From Helicobacter trogontum (lineage in GTDB: Bacteria > Campylobacterota > Campylobacteria > Campylobacterales > Helicobacteraceae), in contig NZ_JRPL02000012.1 in assembly GCF_000765905.2 (NCBI RefSeq), positions 1 to 64,000 on the forward strand: 64,000 nt of DNA. Direction: 5' to 3'. Below are positions 8,976 through 19,264 of the stretch, piece after piece. A model generated the notes under the pieces. That model saw only the letters and a program-made list of their open reading frames with translations, did no database searches and was not told where the DNA came from. The translations under genes and the position numbers were made by a program. Every line of letters starts with the position of its first letter. Position 1 is the stretch's first letter.

Positions 8976-9254
8976 ATGGGATTAGTATTAAATGCGATTG
9001 GGAACATATTTTCATGGGTTATTACATTGTATTGTTGGGTGATTTTTATCAGTGCGATATTACATCTTGCACGTGCTGATCCACATAGCCAACTCATGGA
9101 TATTTTGAATCGATTAACATATCCAGCCTACTTATTTATAAAGCGGTTTGTTAAGACAGAGTTTAATGGTTTAGAATTTGCACCTTTGATAATCATTCTC
9201 GTCTTGCAGTTTATTAATTTGACGCTTGTTAGATTTTTGCTTGCCTTCCATTAG
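8976..9254 (+). CDS. YggT-family membrane protein
   Basis: 92 residues with two hydrophobic segments separated by the signature DPHSQLMDILNRLTYPAY (about 30-47), the YggT hallmark (D-P then N-x-x-T-x-P). YggT proteins are small inner-membrane proteins of unclear role, linked to osmotic tolerance and to cell-division or envelope genes. It starts just after the gltX stop, with RBS AAGGAAG inside the end of gltX, indicating translational coupling. Confidence 0.85.
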   Translation: MGLVLNAIGNIFSWVITLYCWVIFISAILHLARADPHSQLMDILNRLTYPAYLFIKRFVKTEFNGLEFAPLIIILVLQFINLTLVRFLLAFH

Positions 9255-9278
9255 TTTTTTAAAAAATAAAGGGTTTTT

Positions 9279-11105
9279 ATGCGGTATTTCTCTCTCTTTT
9301 TTTTTACACTTTCCATAAGTTATGCTGATAGTATTATCGACTTTGGCAAACAGGAAACAAAGGCTTATAAGGTATATCAAGCAAGTTATGTGGCAGATAA
9401 TAATACACGGGTAAACAATGAAATAACACAGGCTGCCACGCAAACAAAAACGCAAATAATAGCTCATTCTAGCACACCAACGCATAAGGGTGGCCATCTC
9501 AAAGGTCAAGAGTTTTTTAACTACTATATTAAGGGTAAGCCAAAAGGTATTGTGCGTGATTTTTATATTTGGCAATATTTAGATGAAAATAAGCTTAATG
9601 CAACACAGATTAATGAAGCATATCAGCTCCTAAGCGCAAAGAATCCATATTTGCGTAGAACATTAAAAAGTCTTGGCAAGACAGAAAAAATGCCACGGGA
9701 TATTGCATGTCAAAATATGCAAATACAAGCTGCACTAAAGGAAGATAATGCATGTCTTGCAATCTCTACTCGTGCTCATTTAGCTGCTTTTAAAACATTA
9801 GGGCAAAAGGAGAGAGATGCAGTTATTTCACGTCTTAGCAAGACATATCCAGACACCACAAGAGCTATTAAGATTCTAGCCACACCACAACGCACAAGTA
9901 GCCTTTTTGGTGATAATGCAATAGTGTTTAGTATGGTATATCATGCATTGAGTGCTGAGGAAAAGAGTGTAATAAAAAGTAAGAATCCAAATCATGATTT
10001 AAACCGATTGAGTGCTTATAAATCACAAGGTTTTTATTCTATTTTAAACTCTATCGCGTTGGACTCCAATATAACAAACCCAAAGAAAATGCTTTTAGAA
10101 AGCGATATAGCTGAAGCTCCACATAACACACTTTTTCTACTTGGTATCAATGAATTGAGGTTTGGTTCAAAAGACAAGGCTATGACATATTTTAAACGTG
10201 CAAAACAAAAATCCAATACAGCTTTTTTCGTTGATAGAGCAGTGTTTTGGCAGTATCTTGTCAGCAAAGATAAGCGCTATTTAGAAGCATTATTGCAAAG
10301 TAAGCACGCAAATATCTTTAGTATCTATGCTGCACAAAAATTAGGTAAGCAACCAAAGTATGCCATTATCACAAAACTCCCAACTCTTGCATTTGACAAC
10401 CCGCCATTTGACCTTAAAGATCCTTATGTGTGGCAAAATATCACAAATACCATGCTGCATACCAATGATCCTATGAAACTTGCAAAAGTGATTCCATATT
10501 TCTCATATAAAGATACTATGCCCCAACTCGCTTACCTAATGCAAAAAATTGATAATTATACAACAAATTATTATATTACGCCTTATGAGGGTTTGGTGGA
10601 ATGGAATTCAAAGGAAGAGCAAAGTCTTGTATTTTCGATTGCAAGGCAAGAGAGTCATTTTATTCCAACGCTTATTTCACGATCTTTTGCCTTAGGTATT
10701 ATGCAAATTATGCCTGCCAATGTGCAGCCATTTGCAAAAGAAATGGGACGCACTGATATAGGATATAACGATTTGTTTGATCCAAAGACTTCACTAGAAA
10801 TGGGTAGGCATTTTATAAAGCAATTGCAAAGAGAATACAAACATCCGCTATTTGTTGCTTATGCGTATAATGGTGGTCCAGGATTTTTACGCAGGACATT
10901 AAAGAAAAATGAGTTATTTTTAAAAAATAGAGAATATGAGCCATGGCTTAGTATGGAACTTATTCCGCTTGAAGAGACAAGGTATTATGGCATGCGCGTG
11001 TTAGCAAACTTTATCATTTATGAAAAGATTTTTGGCAAAGAATTGAATCTTGAGAAGTTGCTATCTGAAACTCTGCTATACGAGAATGCAGGTGTTACAA
11101 GATAA
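9279..11105 (+). CDS. slt: Soluble-type lytic murein transglycosylase
   Basis: 608 residues: signal peptide (MRYFSLFFFTLSISYA), a long helical repeat region (about 70-430, Slt70-like superhelix) and a C-terminal SLT domain (about 440-580). The catalytic Glu is in the ARQESHF motif (E458); downstream GIMQIMP and AYNGGPG motifs are intact. It cleaves peptidoglycan between MurNAc and GlcNAc in the periplasm, releasing 1,6-anhydro-muropeptides. It lies 24 nt after yggT with RBS AAAGGG; the gltX-yggT-slt order is the same as I recall for H. pylori HP0643-HP0645. Confidence 0.92.
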   Translation: MRYFSLFFFTLSISYADSIIDFGKQETKAYKVYQASYVADNNTRVNNEITQAATQTKTQIIAHSSTPTHKGGHLKGQEFFNYYIKGKPKGIVRDFYIWQYLDENKLNATQINEAYQLLSAKNPYLRRTLKSLGKTEKMPRDIACQNMQIQAALKEDNACLAISTRAHLAAFKTLGQKERDAVISRLSKTYPDTTRAIKILATPQRTSSLFGDNAIVFSMVYHALSAEEKSVIKSKNPNHDLNRLSAYKSQGFYSILNSIALDSNITNPKKMLLESDIAEAPHNTLFLLGINELRFGSKDKAMTYFKRAKQKSNTAFFVDRAVFWQYLVSKDKRYLEALLQSKHANIFSIYAAQKLGKQPKYAIITKLPTLAFDNPPFDLKDPYVWQNITNTMLHTNDPMKLAKVIPYFSYKDTMPQLAYLMQKIDNYTTNYYITPYEGLVEWNSKEEQSLVFSIARQESHFIPTLISRSFALGIMQIMPANVQPFAKEMGRTDIGYNDLFDPKTSLEMGRHFIKQLQREYKHPLFVAYAYNGGPGFLRRTLKKNELFLKNREYEPWLSMELIPLEETRYYGMRVLANFIIYEKIFGKELNLEKLLSETLLYENAGVTR

Positions 11106-11156
11106 AGTCATATTATGTCAAAAAATTTGCAATTTGTGTAATTCATTTTTTTTGAT

Positions 11157-11162
11157 TATAAT
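11157..11162 (+). promoter_or_regulatory. Putative -10 box of the beta-propeller gene
   Basis: TATAAT in context GAT-TATAAT-GTAG, 30 nt upstream of the start at 11192, which would give a short leader. Confidence 0.45.
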
Positions 11163-11191
11163 GTAGTATCTATTCGATACAAAGGTTTTTT

Positions 11192-12034
11192 ATGAAAAGA
11201 ATATATGCGTTTTTCTGCTTGTGCTGTCTGCTGTTGCAAGCACAAGGTAACCGCGTCGTAAATATTGATGGTTTTGCTATGCCACAAGCTGTTGCTATGA
11301 CAAATCTTAGTGTATTTGTGAGCAATATGGGAAACAATCCCGATTTAACGAAAAGTGGTAGTGGTTTTATCAGTAAGCTTGATCGATCTGGAAGGATTAT
11401 TGACCCGCAGTTCATAGCAAATCTCAACGCTCCAAAAAGCATGGCAATACTTGATAATATCCTTTATGTTGTAGATATGAATATGCTCAAGGGGTTTAAC
11501 CTTGCAACAAAAAAGCAGATATTAAATCTCCCAATCAGTGGTGCTAATATGCTTAATGATATTGCAATTAAAGATTCTAATTCTCTACTCGTTGCTGACG
11601 GCGACACAGGGTTAATTTTGCTTGTGGATCTTAGGAAGAAAAGTTATTATACTTTTGTTGCAATAGATAGTGCATTAGGCACATTACAAAATATAGCATT
11701 AGATAAAAAGTTTCTTTATGTAAGTACCTTTGATTCCATGCAAAAAAAGGGACGTATTTTGCGTATAGAGCTTGAAAGCAAAGAAGTAAAAATTATCCAT
11801 GAGTTTGCCGAAAAAATATGCGGTCTTGCATTGACTGCTCATGGTAGCATGATTGTAGCTAATCAGGGCGATAACAATGAAACTAAGCTATATAAAGTCT
11901 CCACTCATGCTAAAGTTTATGCGATTGATATTGATGAAGATTTGCAAGCTCCAGCAAAGTTATTATTTGATAATCAGGCTTTATGGATTCCAAATACATT
12001 GGATAATAGGATTCAAAAGATCACGCCTGAATAG
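11192..12034 (+). CDS. Exported beta-propeller (SMP-30/NHL-like) protein
   Basis: 280 residues with a signal peptide (MKRIYAFFCLCCLLLQAQG). The rest is a run of roughly 45-residue modules with LYVVDM-, LLVADG-, LYVSTF- and MIVANQG-type strands, the pattern of a six-bladed SMP-30/NHL propeller. Such proteins bind ligands or act as lactonases; no metal-site set is clear enough to assign catalysis. RBS AAAGG precedes the ATG. It has its own promoter candidate, and may mark the left border of the accessory island that follows. Confidence 0.7.
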   Translation: MKRIYAFFCLCCLLLQAQGNRVVNIDGFAMPQAVAMTNLSVFVSNMGNNPDLTKSGSGFISKLDRSGRIIDPQFIANLNAPKSMAILDNILYVVDMNMLKGFNLATKKQILNLPISGANMLNDIAIKDSNSLLVADGDTGLILLVDLRKKSYYTFVAIDSALGTLQNIALDKKFLYVSTFDSMQKKGRILRIELESKEVKIIHEFAEKICGLALTAHGSMIVANQGDNNETKLYKVSTHAKVYAIDIDEDLQAPAKLLFDNQALWIPNTLDNRIQKITPE

Positions 12035-12079
12035 TAGTTGTTTGACTTGTTTTGTGTAATATGTTTTATAGTTGTATGA

Positions 12080-12085
12080 TATAAT
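12080..12085 (+). promoter_or_regulatory. Putative -10 box of the DUF2972-like gene
   Basis: TATAAT 31 nt upstream of the ATG at 12116; a TTAGGGG ribosome site follows. Confidence 0.45.
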
Positions 12086-12115
12086 AAATAATTAGGAAAT
12101 TATTTAGGGGTTTAT

Positions 12116-13790
12116 ATGGGATTAAGACAATCTAAGAAAATAGAATTTATAAAAAAGATGGGTATTTTTGCGTTTTTGTGGTATATGATACGCAATAGTT
12201 TTATTATTAACACAATTTTGCAACATTACCCAAAACTTGCTTTAAATAAGACCCAATATAAAACCTTTAAACTAGCATATGTGCATTTTGGAGAAAACTA
12301 TAAAAACATTATTGCTACCAGCCCTTTATTCTTTATGAAGAATCTCAAAAAACATATTGAATGGCTAGAATCCGACGTATTTAAAAATCAGTATGGTAAG
12401 ATTGAAAATTTCAAGAATCTAAGTAAAAATATAATGGGTGCTACTAATGTTTCTATGCAAAATAGCAATAAATCTGATAATATAGTTGCTTCCCCCCCCC
12501 CCCCCCCCTATTTGTATCAATGTATATTCTCACAATTCAGTCAAATATTCCACGCATCTAACTCAAAATAATACCGAACTAGATGCTATAATAAATCCAT
12601 ACCCGCCATTACTTAATCCAACAACAATAGATTACCAGGAAATTGGAGCAAAGATGGCTTGGGAGCTAAATCTACCGCTTCCCACCAATTATAAGTTTGT
12701 GTGGGTGAGTAATGGTGGTAGTGGCAGCGAAGCCTTTATGTCATTTTTAGGGCATTGTGGAGTGAACTTTGAAGCGTTTTGGCACCGTGAAAAAGAAAAA
12801 TATATGCTTGATTTTAATATGCTATTATCAAAACCACAGGGCTATAATATCTTATGCATCCATAATAGATACATCGAACATTCAAAGTATATTCACTTAA
12901 TACAAAAACGCGATTTTATTTATATTGCAGGTGATGTGATAAGCAGACTGAAAGTGGGGTTAAATCACTTGGATAATAATAAGATGGATGCAATAACATC
13001 TTTTATAAAGAATCTGACCTTGGATACGCCACTAAAAGAGTTATTTCCAAGACTTCAATATTATTATAAAGATTCTACCGGTTTACCAAATGTAAAGCAG
13101 CTAAGCACACATATTCTCCATGCATATACTGGATTTTATGAATTCTTTTCATATGCAACACCCTATATAAACAATCTCTATATCCTTAGCACTAATGATT
13201 TGAGTGCAGAAAATGCTTTTAAAACATTTCAAAGATTATATGAGATTTTTCTCTTTCCTAAGTCACCAAGTGATAAAAAACTCTTTATTCAACGAGCAAA
13301 TATGTTTCGTGGTGGCCTATATGTTCTACCGATTTACTTAAGAATAGGACTCGCAGATATTCAAATCACAATAGCTATTATGCCCTATCGTCTTTCACTA
13401 AATTTACCTTTTCGAGAATCTAAAATCAATATTTCTCAGAAACTGTTTTCTAAAAGAATTATTATAGATTCCATGGAAATAGTTTTTATGATTAATAGGG
13501 ATGAATTTGCAAAGTTAATTCAAGAACGTGATACTTTTTTAAGAGTAAAATCGTATATTACAGAATATATAAGCATGTTGGAAAAAAGTGTAGAAGATAA
13601 TAAAAGCGAACTCATAAATGAAACTGACATTTTATTGCATTTAAAAGGAAATAAAACTCATAGAGAACATCTACAAAAATTAATGAAAGCAGAAGCAGAG
13701 TATTTTAAAACTTATTGCAATGAGATTTTTTCTTCATGGAAATACTACCAAGAGTTTGAGAAGATGTGCATGGAGGAGGGTGATATGTAA
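12116..13790 (+). CDS. DUF2972-like putative phosphoramidate/sugar transferase, out of frame at a C17 tract
   Basis: Two overlapping frames (12116-12571 and 12486-13790) are parts of one gene split at a run of 17 C (12492-12508). Losing one C (C16) would fuse them into one 557-residue protein; C17 as present truncates it after 151 residues. The first part opens with a hydrophobic helix; the second carries the WVSNGGSGSEAFMSFL segment and a helical C-terminus. Together they resemble the DUF2972 family of Campylobacterota, members of which are annotated as putative sugar transferases and are often phase-variable. In C. jejuni the gene position just upstream of Cj1420 is held by Cj1421/Cj1422, shown to be MeOPN transferases. 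I therefore infer a MeOPN transferase, OFF in this clone. Family assignment is from memory of motifs, not a search. Confidence 0.65.
12492..12508 (+). repeat. Poly-C(17) contingency tract
   Basis: Seventeen consecutive C within the coding sequence (Pro codons). C16, C13 or C19 restores the reading frame; C17 and C18 do not. Long enough for high-frequency slipped-strand mispairing. Confidence 0.95.
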
Positions 13791-14169
13791 TAGTATTTGA
13801 TGTGAGATACCAAGATACTAATGGTTGTATAAGGCTATTGCTTTGGAGTAACAATAGGCTCTGTTCTGTTGTATGTATTTTTAGGATTAGACATGCTCCA
13901 AAGCCATTGCTGATGTAGATGGCATGTTCGAAGGTTAATGGTTAGCCTTCAGTAAGGTTTTAAAGATTTGATATGGTGTCCATCATTGTGGCTGTAAGTC
14001 TTAGTGTGTGATTGTTAGATCTAGGTTATTGCATTCTTTGTTGGCTTAATAAGCTTTGAGTTTATTAACGTGAGTCATAAGAGTATGAGTTGTAATAAAA
14101 ATCTAAGTTAAGTATAGTTTAGATTCTAGAGTGTTGCCTTTAGGTAGATTAATTGAGAAAAGGATAGTA
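13791..14169. other. Intergenic spacer before the methyltransferase operon
   Basis: About 380 bases without a credible gene. A TATAGT hexamer at 14113-14118 is a possible -10 box for the downstream operon. No terminator with a T-tail is clear after the DUF2972-like gene. Confidence 0.4.
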
Positions 14170-15021
14170 ATGAGACAAGGTGATTTTACAGAAGTGGCAA
14201 AGCATTACCATAATCGTCCCGCATATAGCGTAATGCTTTTAGACAAGCTTATAAAATGTATTAATGATGCAAATAAACCTTTGGATGAATTAAGAGTTGT
14301 AGAGGTTGGTGCTGGTACAGGCAAACTTACAAAGATTTTGGCTGATGATTTTGGTATAAAAGTAAGGGCGGTTGAACCAAATGATTCTATGAGAGAAGAA
14401 GGACAAAATTACACAAAAGATTCCAATATTACTTGGTGTAAAGGTAGTGGTGAAGATACAGGTATAGAATCGAAGAGTGCTGATTGGGTAATTATGGCGA
14501 GTTCATTTCACTGGACTGATCCAAAGAAGTCTTTACCAGAGTTTGCCAGAATCTTAGATGGCAACGATTGTTATAATACAGTGCAGAGTGCTAAAATGGG
14601 GGGGGGGGGCAAACCTCATCCAAATGCTCTCACGCAAGGCAAGGCTGCTTATTTCACAGCAATATGGAATCCACGTCATATAGTAGAAGGTTCGATATTC
14701 TATGACATTGAAACAGAAATTAAGAATATTGTACCAGAGCTTACTCGTGTGAGTAGCGGAACGCAAAATGTGAAGAAATGGGAAGAAATCCTTGTTTCAA
14801 CAGGGCATTTCAAAGATTGCTTTTTTATGGAATGTGACCACTTAGAAATAATGAGTAAAGAAAGGTATTTAGGTGCATGGCATTCTGTAAATGATATTCA
14901 AGCACAAGCAGGGCAAAAAAGATGGAAACAGATTCTAAGCATGATTGAATCTAAGATTGCAGATTTAGATGAAATTGCAATACCTTATAAAATTCGTGCA
15001 TGGAGTGTATGTAAAGCATAA
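14170..15021 (+). CDS. SAM-dependent methyltransferase (Cj1420-like, MeOPN pathway) with G12 tract
   Basis: 283 residues from ATG 14170; the in-frame ATG at 14131 is rejected because RBS AAAGGAT sits directly before 14170. SAM motif I is VEVGAGTGK (residues 44-52), with VEPNDSM (68-74) and SSFHWTD motifs behind it. A run of 12 G at 14598-14609 encodes MGGGG (about 143-147) inside a roughly 25-residue stretch (about 137-160) that looks inserted between two core strands when compared with the paralogue downstream. G12 is in frame here. It is first of six genes in the order of C. jejuni Cj1420-Cj1415, so O-methylation of the phosphoramidate is the likely role; which of the two methyltransferases does it is not known to me. 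Confidence 0.8.
   Translation: MRQGDFTEVAKHYHNRPAYSVMLLDKLIKCINDANKPLDELRVVEVGAGTGKLTKILADDFGIKVRAVEPNDSMREEGQNYTKDSNITWCKGSGEDTGIESKSADWVIMASSFHWTDPKKSLPEFARILDGNDCYNTVQSAKMGGGGKPHPNALTQGKAAYFTAIWNPRHIVEGSIFYDIETEIKNIVPELTRVSSGTQNVKKWEEILVSTGHFKDCFFMECDHLEIMSKERYLGAWHSVNDIQAQAGQKRWKQILSMIESKIADLDEIAIPYKIRAWSVCKA
14598..14609 (+). repeat. Poly-G(12) contingency tract
   Basis: Twelve G in the sense strand of the first methyltransferase. A change of one or two G would frameshift the protein before its C-terminal half. The C. jejuni counterpart Cj1420 is also listed among poly-G phase-variable genes. Confidence 0.9.
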
Positions 15022-15079
15022 ATTGCTTATTATCCTTATTTTGTCTTGCTATGTGCACAGACACGTAAGGATAATAATA

Positions 15080-15847
15080 ATGGAAAAAATAGTAGAACAA
15101 ATATGGGATTACACAAAACATGCAAAATTTTATAGCTATAGACCAAACTATGCACCAAAGAGTATTGACATGCTTGTTTCTCTAGTGAAAGGAGATAAAG
15201 TAAGTGCGAAGGTTGCAGACATTGGTGCTGGCAGTGGTAACTTGAGTATCATGCTTTTAGAAAGGGGACTAGAGGTTGTTGCTGTTGAGCCAAACGATGC
15301 AATGCGTGAGATTGGGATAGAACGAACACAAGGTAAAAAGATTGCATGGGTGCGTGCAACAGGTATAGATTCTACTTTACAGAGTGAGGCGTTTGACTAT
15401 GTAACTTTTGGAAGTAGTTTTAACGTTATGGATAGAAACTTCGCTATGCAAGAAGCACACCGACTTTTAAAGCCAAATTGCTATTTTTCATGTATGTGGA
15501 ATCATAGGGATTTGGCTTGTCCTATACAAGAGAAGGCAGAAAGCGTGATCATGCAGTTTGTTCCAAATTATGATAGAGGGCTAAGGAGACAAGATCAAAG
15601 AGAGATTATTGAATCTAGGAAAGATTTGTTTGACAATATTATCTACCTAGAGGAAGATTTTTATTTTCATCAAAGTATAGAGAATTATATCAATGCATGG
15701 AAGAGTGTAAAAAACCCATATTGGGATTTGGAAACAAACGAGGGTAATACCCTGTTTGACAATATCAGCAAGGCTATGCGTGAGGTATTGCCAAGTGAGT
15801 TTAGTATAAAATATACAACGAGATGTTGGAGTGCTAGAAAAGTGTAA
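15080..15847 (+). CDS. SAM-dependent methyltransferase (Cj1419-like, MeOPN pathway)
   Basis: 255 residues from ATG 15080, chosen because TAAGGAT lies just before it; the earlier ATG at 14969 lies inside the preceding gene and would add an unlikely N-terminal extension. Motif I is ADIGAGSGN (about 46-54), followed by VEPNDAM and SSFNVMD, clearly paralogous to the gene before it. It has no homopolymer tract. Position and neighbours match C. jejuni Cj1419, one of two methyltransferases needed for the O-methyl group of MeOPN. Confidence 0.82.
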   Translation: MEKIVEQIWDYTKHAKFYSYRPNYAPKSIDMLVSLVKGDKVSAKVADIGAGSGNLSIMLLERGLEVVAVEPNDAMREIGIERTQGKKIAWVRATGIDSTLQSEAFDYVTFGSSFNVMDRNFAMQEAHRLLKPNCYFSCMWNHRDLACPIQEKAESVIMQFVPNYDRGLRRQDQREIIESRKDLFDNIIYLEEDFYFHQSIENYINAWKSVKNPYWDLETNEGNTLFDNISKAMREVLPSEFSIKYTTRCWSARKV

Positions 15848-15884
15848 ATTGTACGACATGCTCAAGTCAGTTGAAGGAAGAAAT

Positions 15885-18548
15885 ATGCAAAAATTAGAAT
15901 TTCAAAGTAAGGCAAAGAATCTTTATATGCTTCAAGATAAATTAGAGCACGCAGAGGTTTTACCGCTTTTAATACTTACCAAGAAGCAAATAAAGGGTGA
16001 TATGCAAAAGGCTTTAGATTTGATAGATTCTTTTTGCAAGGATAAGCGTATACAAAAGCTTATTGTCCGTAGTTCTTCAATGAATGAAGATTCTAAGCAT
16101 ACTTCCAATGCTGGTGCATTTCTTAGTATAGCCAATATTACTGCAAAACATAAAGAGGCTGTCATTAAAGCATTGCAACAAGTGGCAGATTCTATGCCAA
16201 ACGATCATGATGAAATCCTGATTCAACCATACTTGCAACATATTATTTTGTGCGGTGTTGGGTTTAGTGTGGATAAAGATAATTTTAGCCCATATTATTG
16301 TATAGAGTGTGATGTTAGTGGTTCAAGTAGTGGCATTACTGATGGTACTAGCAAGGATAGAATTAGCTATTTTCAATATAGGGATACACCTACTTCTACG
16401 CAAAAGTCTATGTATTTGGACATAGACACAAAAGCTATGAAACAAAATATGGAAAATCTAAAACTTGGTACTCATGCAAATTTGATGCAAGATCTAGATT
16501 GCAATAAACACGCCTTGAATCCATTAACCCACCCAAACATGAAGCAAAGTATAGCCTCTGATCTCAACCCAGATGAATGTGGAGCAAATGCAGGTCATCA
16601 AGCCTTACACTCCAATCATTCCTGTGCTAATCAAGATGAGATTGCTAATATAGATCCTAATAACAAGAGATTTAAACAGGTCATTGCTTTAATGCAAGAG
16701 TTAGAATCCATATTGCAGTATAAGTTTATTGACATTGAATTTGCCTTTGCAAAGCCATTCCTAGATGACATTCAAACGTGTAAGTCAGATTCTACAAATC
16801 AAAATATAGAGACGAAAGACAATCAAGAAAAGCTTTATTTATTGCAAGTGCGACCCTTAGTAAAACCAAGCATCAATCTCTTTAACGCATTGCCACAAGA
16901 TGCTCTAAGCAGATTGCAAAAACGACTTACAAGCTTTCTTAAGAAAACACCAAATGTATTGGGCGATAGAGCAATTTTTGGTGTTATGCCTGATTGGAAT
17001 CCTGCAGAAATTATTGGATTGCGTCCCAAGAGATTAGCTCTTAGTCTTTATAAAGAAATTGTAACTGATAATATTTGGGCATATCAAAGAGACAATTATG
17101 GCTACAAAGCATTGCATTCTCATCCACTTATGCATTCTTTTTTAGGTATCCCATATATTGACGTGAGAGCCTCTTTTAATTCTTTTATACCAAAAGAGTT
17201 GGATTCTAAAATCGCTACAAAACTAGCTAATTATTACCTACAAAAATTAGATTCTAATCCGCACTTTCATGATAAAGTAGAATTTGAGATAGTCTTTTCT
17301 TGCTATGATTTTAATACCCCAGATAGTCTTTTAGTGCTCCTTAAACATGGTTTTAATAGTAATGAGATTAAAAGAATTGAATTTGCACTTTTGGAGCTTA
17401 CAAATCAAATCATCAACACAAAAAATGGGTACTACGCAAAGGATTTGGAAAAAATTGCAAAACTGCAGGACTCTTTTAGTAAGATTAAGAATTCAGATTA
17501 TTCTTTAATTGACAAGATATATTGGAGTTTACAAGAGTGTAAAAGACTTGGAACATTGCCATTTGCAGGTATTGCAAGAGCTGGTTTTGTAGCGGTTTTA
17601 ATGCTTAATTCTTTGGTTAGTATTGGCTTTTTAAGTGAGAAAGAGAAAAATGCTTTTTTACATACATTAAACACTATAAGTAAGCAGCTTGCAGAAAGCA
17701 GCATGAATCTCAACATCGAAAACAAAGCTGCATTTTTGGAAAAATTTGGACATTTACGTGCAGGAAGTTATGATATTTTAAGTCCACGTTATGATGAAGA
17801 TTTTGAGCGATATTTTAGTCTTGATAAGAAACATGAGGTGCAAAGCCATATGCAATTTTGTTTAAGTGAAGAGAGACTTAATAGGTTGGATAGAATCTTA
17901 AAGGAACATGGATTGAAAATAGATTCAAGTGAGTTTTTTAAGTTTCTTAAAATTGCTATTGAGGGACGTGAATACGCAAAGTTTGAGTTTAGTAAGCTTT
18001 TATCTTACGCACTCGTATTGATTAGTGAGTTGGGAGAACATTATGATATTTCAAAAGAAGATATGGCATATCTTGATATACATGATATCTTGTCGCTTTA
18101 TGCAAGTCTTTATTCAAAAAGTCCAAAGCAAAAGCTTTTAGATTCCATAGCTCGCCACAAAGAAGAGTATAAGCTTACATTAGCGATTAAACTTCCGCCC
18201 TTAATTACTGCAAAAGAACAGATCTTTGCCTTTCAAACGCAACAGGTTATGCCAAACTTTATTACACAAAAATCGATTACTGCATTAAAAGCTTTACACA
18301 CAGATTCGGATTTGGAAGGTAAGATAGTTTTAATTTATGCAGCAGACCCAGGATTTGATTATCTTTTTACAAAGAATATCGCAGGATTTATTACTTGCTA
18401 TGGTGGGGCAAACTCTCATATGGCAATTAGGGCTTCAGAGCAAAATATGCCAGCAGTTATTGGAGTGGGCGAAGAGCAATATCAAAAATATTGTAAGGCT
18501 GAAAGAATCATGATTGATTGCCAGAGTGAACAAATCATTTGTTTATAA
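15885..18548 (+). CDS. L-glutamine kinase, PEP-synthase-like (Cj1418-like)
   Basis: 887 residues from ATG 15885 (RBS GAAGGAAG); the in-frame ATG at 15831 overlaps the previous gene. The N-terminal half has an ATP-grasp PEP-synthase/PPDK-like nucleotide-binding domain (VRSSSMNED near 68-76). The C-terminus is a swivelling phosphohistidine domain with the [11 protein letters not shown] motif; H845 is the predicted phosphoryl carrier. C. jejuni Cj1418 uses ATP to phosphorylate the amide nitrogen of L-glutamine, the first MeOPN step, and this gene has the same neighbours. It is longer than expected because of Asn/His/Cys-rich low-complexity segments at roughly 205-275 and 310-325. A true PEP synthase is less likely, given the missing canonical PEP-binding C-terminal barrel. 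Confidence 0.85.
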   Translation: MQKLEFQSKAKNLYMLQDKLEHAEVLPLLILTKKQIKGDMQKALDLIDSFCKDKRIQKLIVRSSSMNEDSKHTSNAGAFLSIANITAKHKEAVIKALQQVADSMPNDHDEILIQPYLQHIILCGVGFSVDKDNFSPYYCIECDVSGSSSGITDGTSKDRISYFQYRDTPTSTQKSMYLDIDTKAMKQNMENLKLGTHANLMQDLDCNKHALNPLTHPNMKQSIASDLNPDECGANAGHQALHSNHSCANQDEIANIDPNNKRFKQVIALMQELESILQYKFIDIEFAFAKPFLDDIQTCKSDSTNQNIETKDNQEKLYLLQVRPLVKPSINLFNALPQDALSRLQKRLTSFLKKTPNVLGDRAIFGVMPDWNPAEIIGLRPKRLALSLYKEIVTDNIWAYQRDNYGYKALHSHPLMHSFLGIPYIDVRASFNSFIPKELDSKIATKLANYYLQKLDSNPHFHDKVEFEIVFSCYDFNTPDSLLVLLKHGFNSNEIKRIEFALLELTNQIINTKNGYYAKDLEKIAKLQDSFSKIKNSDYSLIDKIYWSLQECKRLGTLPFAGIARAGFVAVLMLNSLVSIGFLSEKEKNAFLHTLNTISKQLAESSMNLNIENKAAFLEKFGHLRAGSYDILSPRYDEDFERYFSLDKKHEVQSHMQFCLSEERLNRLDRILKEHGLKIDSSEFFKFLKIAIEGREYAKFEFSKLLSYALVLISELGEHYDISKEDMAYLDIHDILSLYASLYSKSPKQKLLDSIARHKEEYKLTLAIKLPPLITAKEQIFAFQTQQVMPNFITQKSITALKALHTDSDLEGKIVLIYAADPGFDYLFTKNIAGFITCYGGANSHMAIRASEQNMPAVIGVGEEQYQKYCKAERIMIDCQSEQIICL

Positions 18549-18559
18549 GGGCGATATGT

Positions 18560-19264
18560 ATGAAAAGGCAGTATATAGCAATTTCACAGCGACTCTATAG
18601 TATGCAGGAATATAATGAGGTGAGGGAATCTTTAGCGCTTGATTGGGGGCAATTTTTCACAGAATATTTACATGACTTTCTTATGTTGCCTTTAAGTTAT
18701 AAGCAAGACATTACTCCATATTTACCATATATTGCTGGCATAATTCTTAGTGGTGGAAATGATTTGAGCATATTTAATGATACGCATTTAAATAGAGAAA
18801 GAGATGTTTTTGAGACCAATATTATAGAGTTATGCATAAGATATTCTATCCCCTTGCTTGGAATCTGTCGCGGAGCACAAATGATCGCACACTACTTTGA
18901 TTCACAAATTACACCCTGCATAAATCATGTAGGTTTGCATGAGGTTGAGCAAAATTTATCACCCATACATTCTGAAGTGAGCGTGGAGTCTAGGACGCAG
19001 ACATTAGAAGGCTTAGAAGCTACGCAAAGATTTAGAACAAATTCATTTCATAACTATGCCATCACTCAACTTGGTAAAGAGCTTGAAATATTAGCAATAT
19101 GTAATAATTCCAATGATTTAAGTATTGAAGCTTTTAAACATAAATTTCATAATATTATTGGAATTATGTGGCACATAGAAAGAGAGATGGGTATGCCAAA
19201 TAGTGATATTTTTCAATACTGGAAAAATACGCTTTGCAAAGATTTTAAAAATAAGGATATGTGA
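18560..19264 (+). CDS. Class I glutamine-amidotransferase-like hydrolase (Cj1417-like)
   Basis: 234 residues from ATG 18560 (RBS AAGGGCG); the start at 18539 overlaps the kinase and lacks a site. The triad is visible: C103 in LLGICRGAQMIA, and H204/E206 in MWHIERE. LSGGNDLS near 64-71 is typical of the peptidase C26/gamma-glutamyl-GABA hydrolase group. C. jejuni Cj1417 hydrolyses CDP-L-glutamine to cytidine diphosphoramidate plus glutamate; the flanking genes support the same role. The stop overlaps the next start (TGATG), indicating coupling. Confidence 0.85.
   Translation: MKRQYIAISQRLYSMQEYNEVRESLALDWGQFFTEYLHDFLMLPLSYKQDITPYLPYIAGIILSGGNDLSIFNDTHLNRERDVFETNIIELCIRYSIPLLGICRGAQMIAHYFDSQITPCINHVGLHEVEQNLSPIHSEVSVESRTQTLEGLEATQRFRTNSFHNYAITQLGKELEILAICNNSNDLSIEAFKHKFHNIIGIMWHIEREMGMPNSDIFQYWKNTLCKDFKNKDM

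Noticed and set aside
9171-9575. 134-codon minus-strand frame over yggT/slt
   Set aside because: Shadow of two well-supported genes on the other strand.
15885-18548. Annotation as PEP synthase (ppsA)
   Set aside because: The C-terminal PEP/pyruvate-binding barrel is missing and the neighbours are the MeOPN set.
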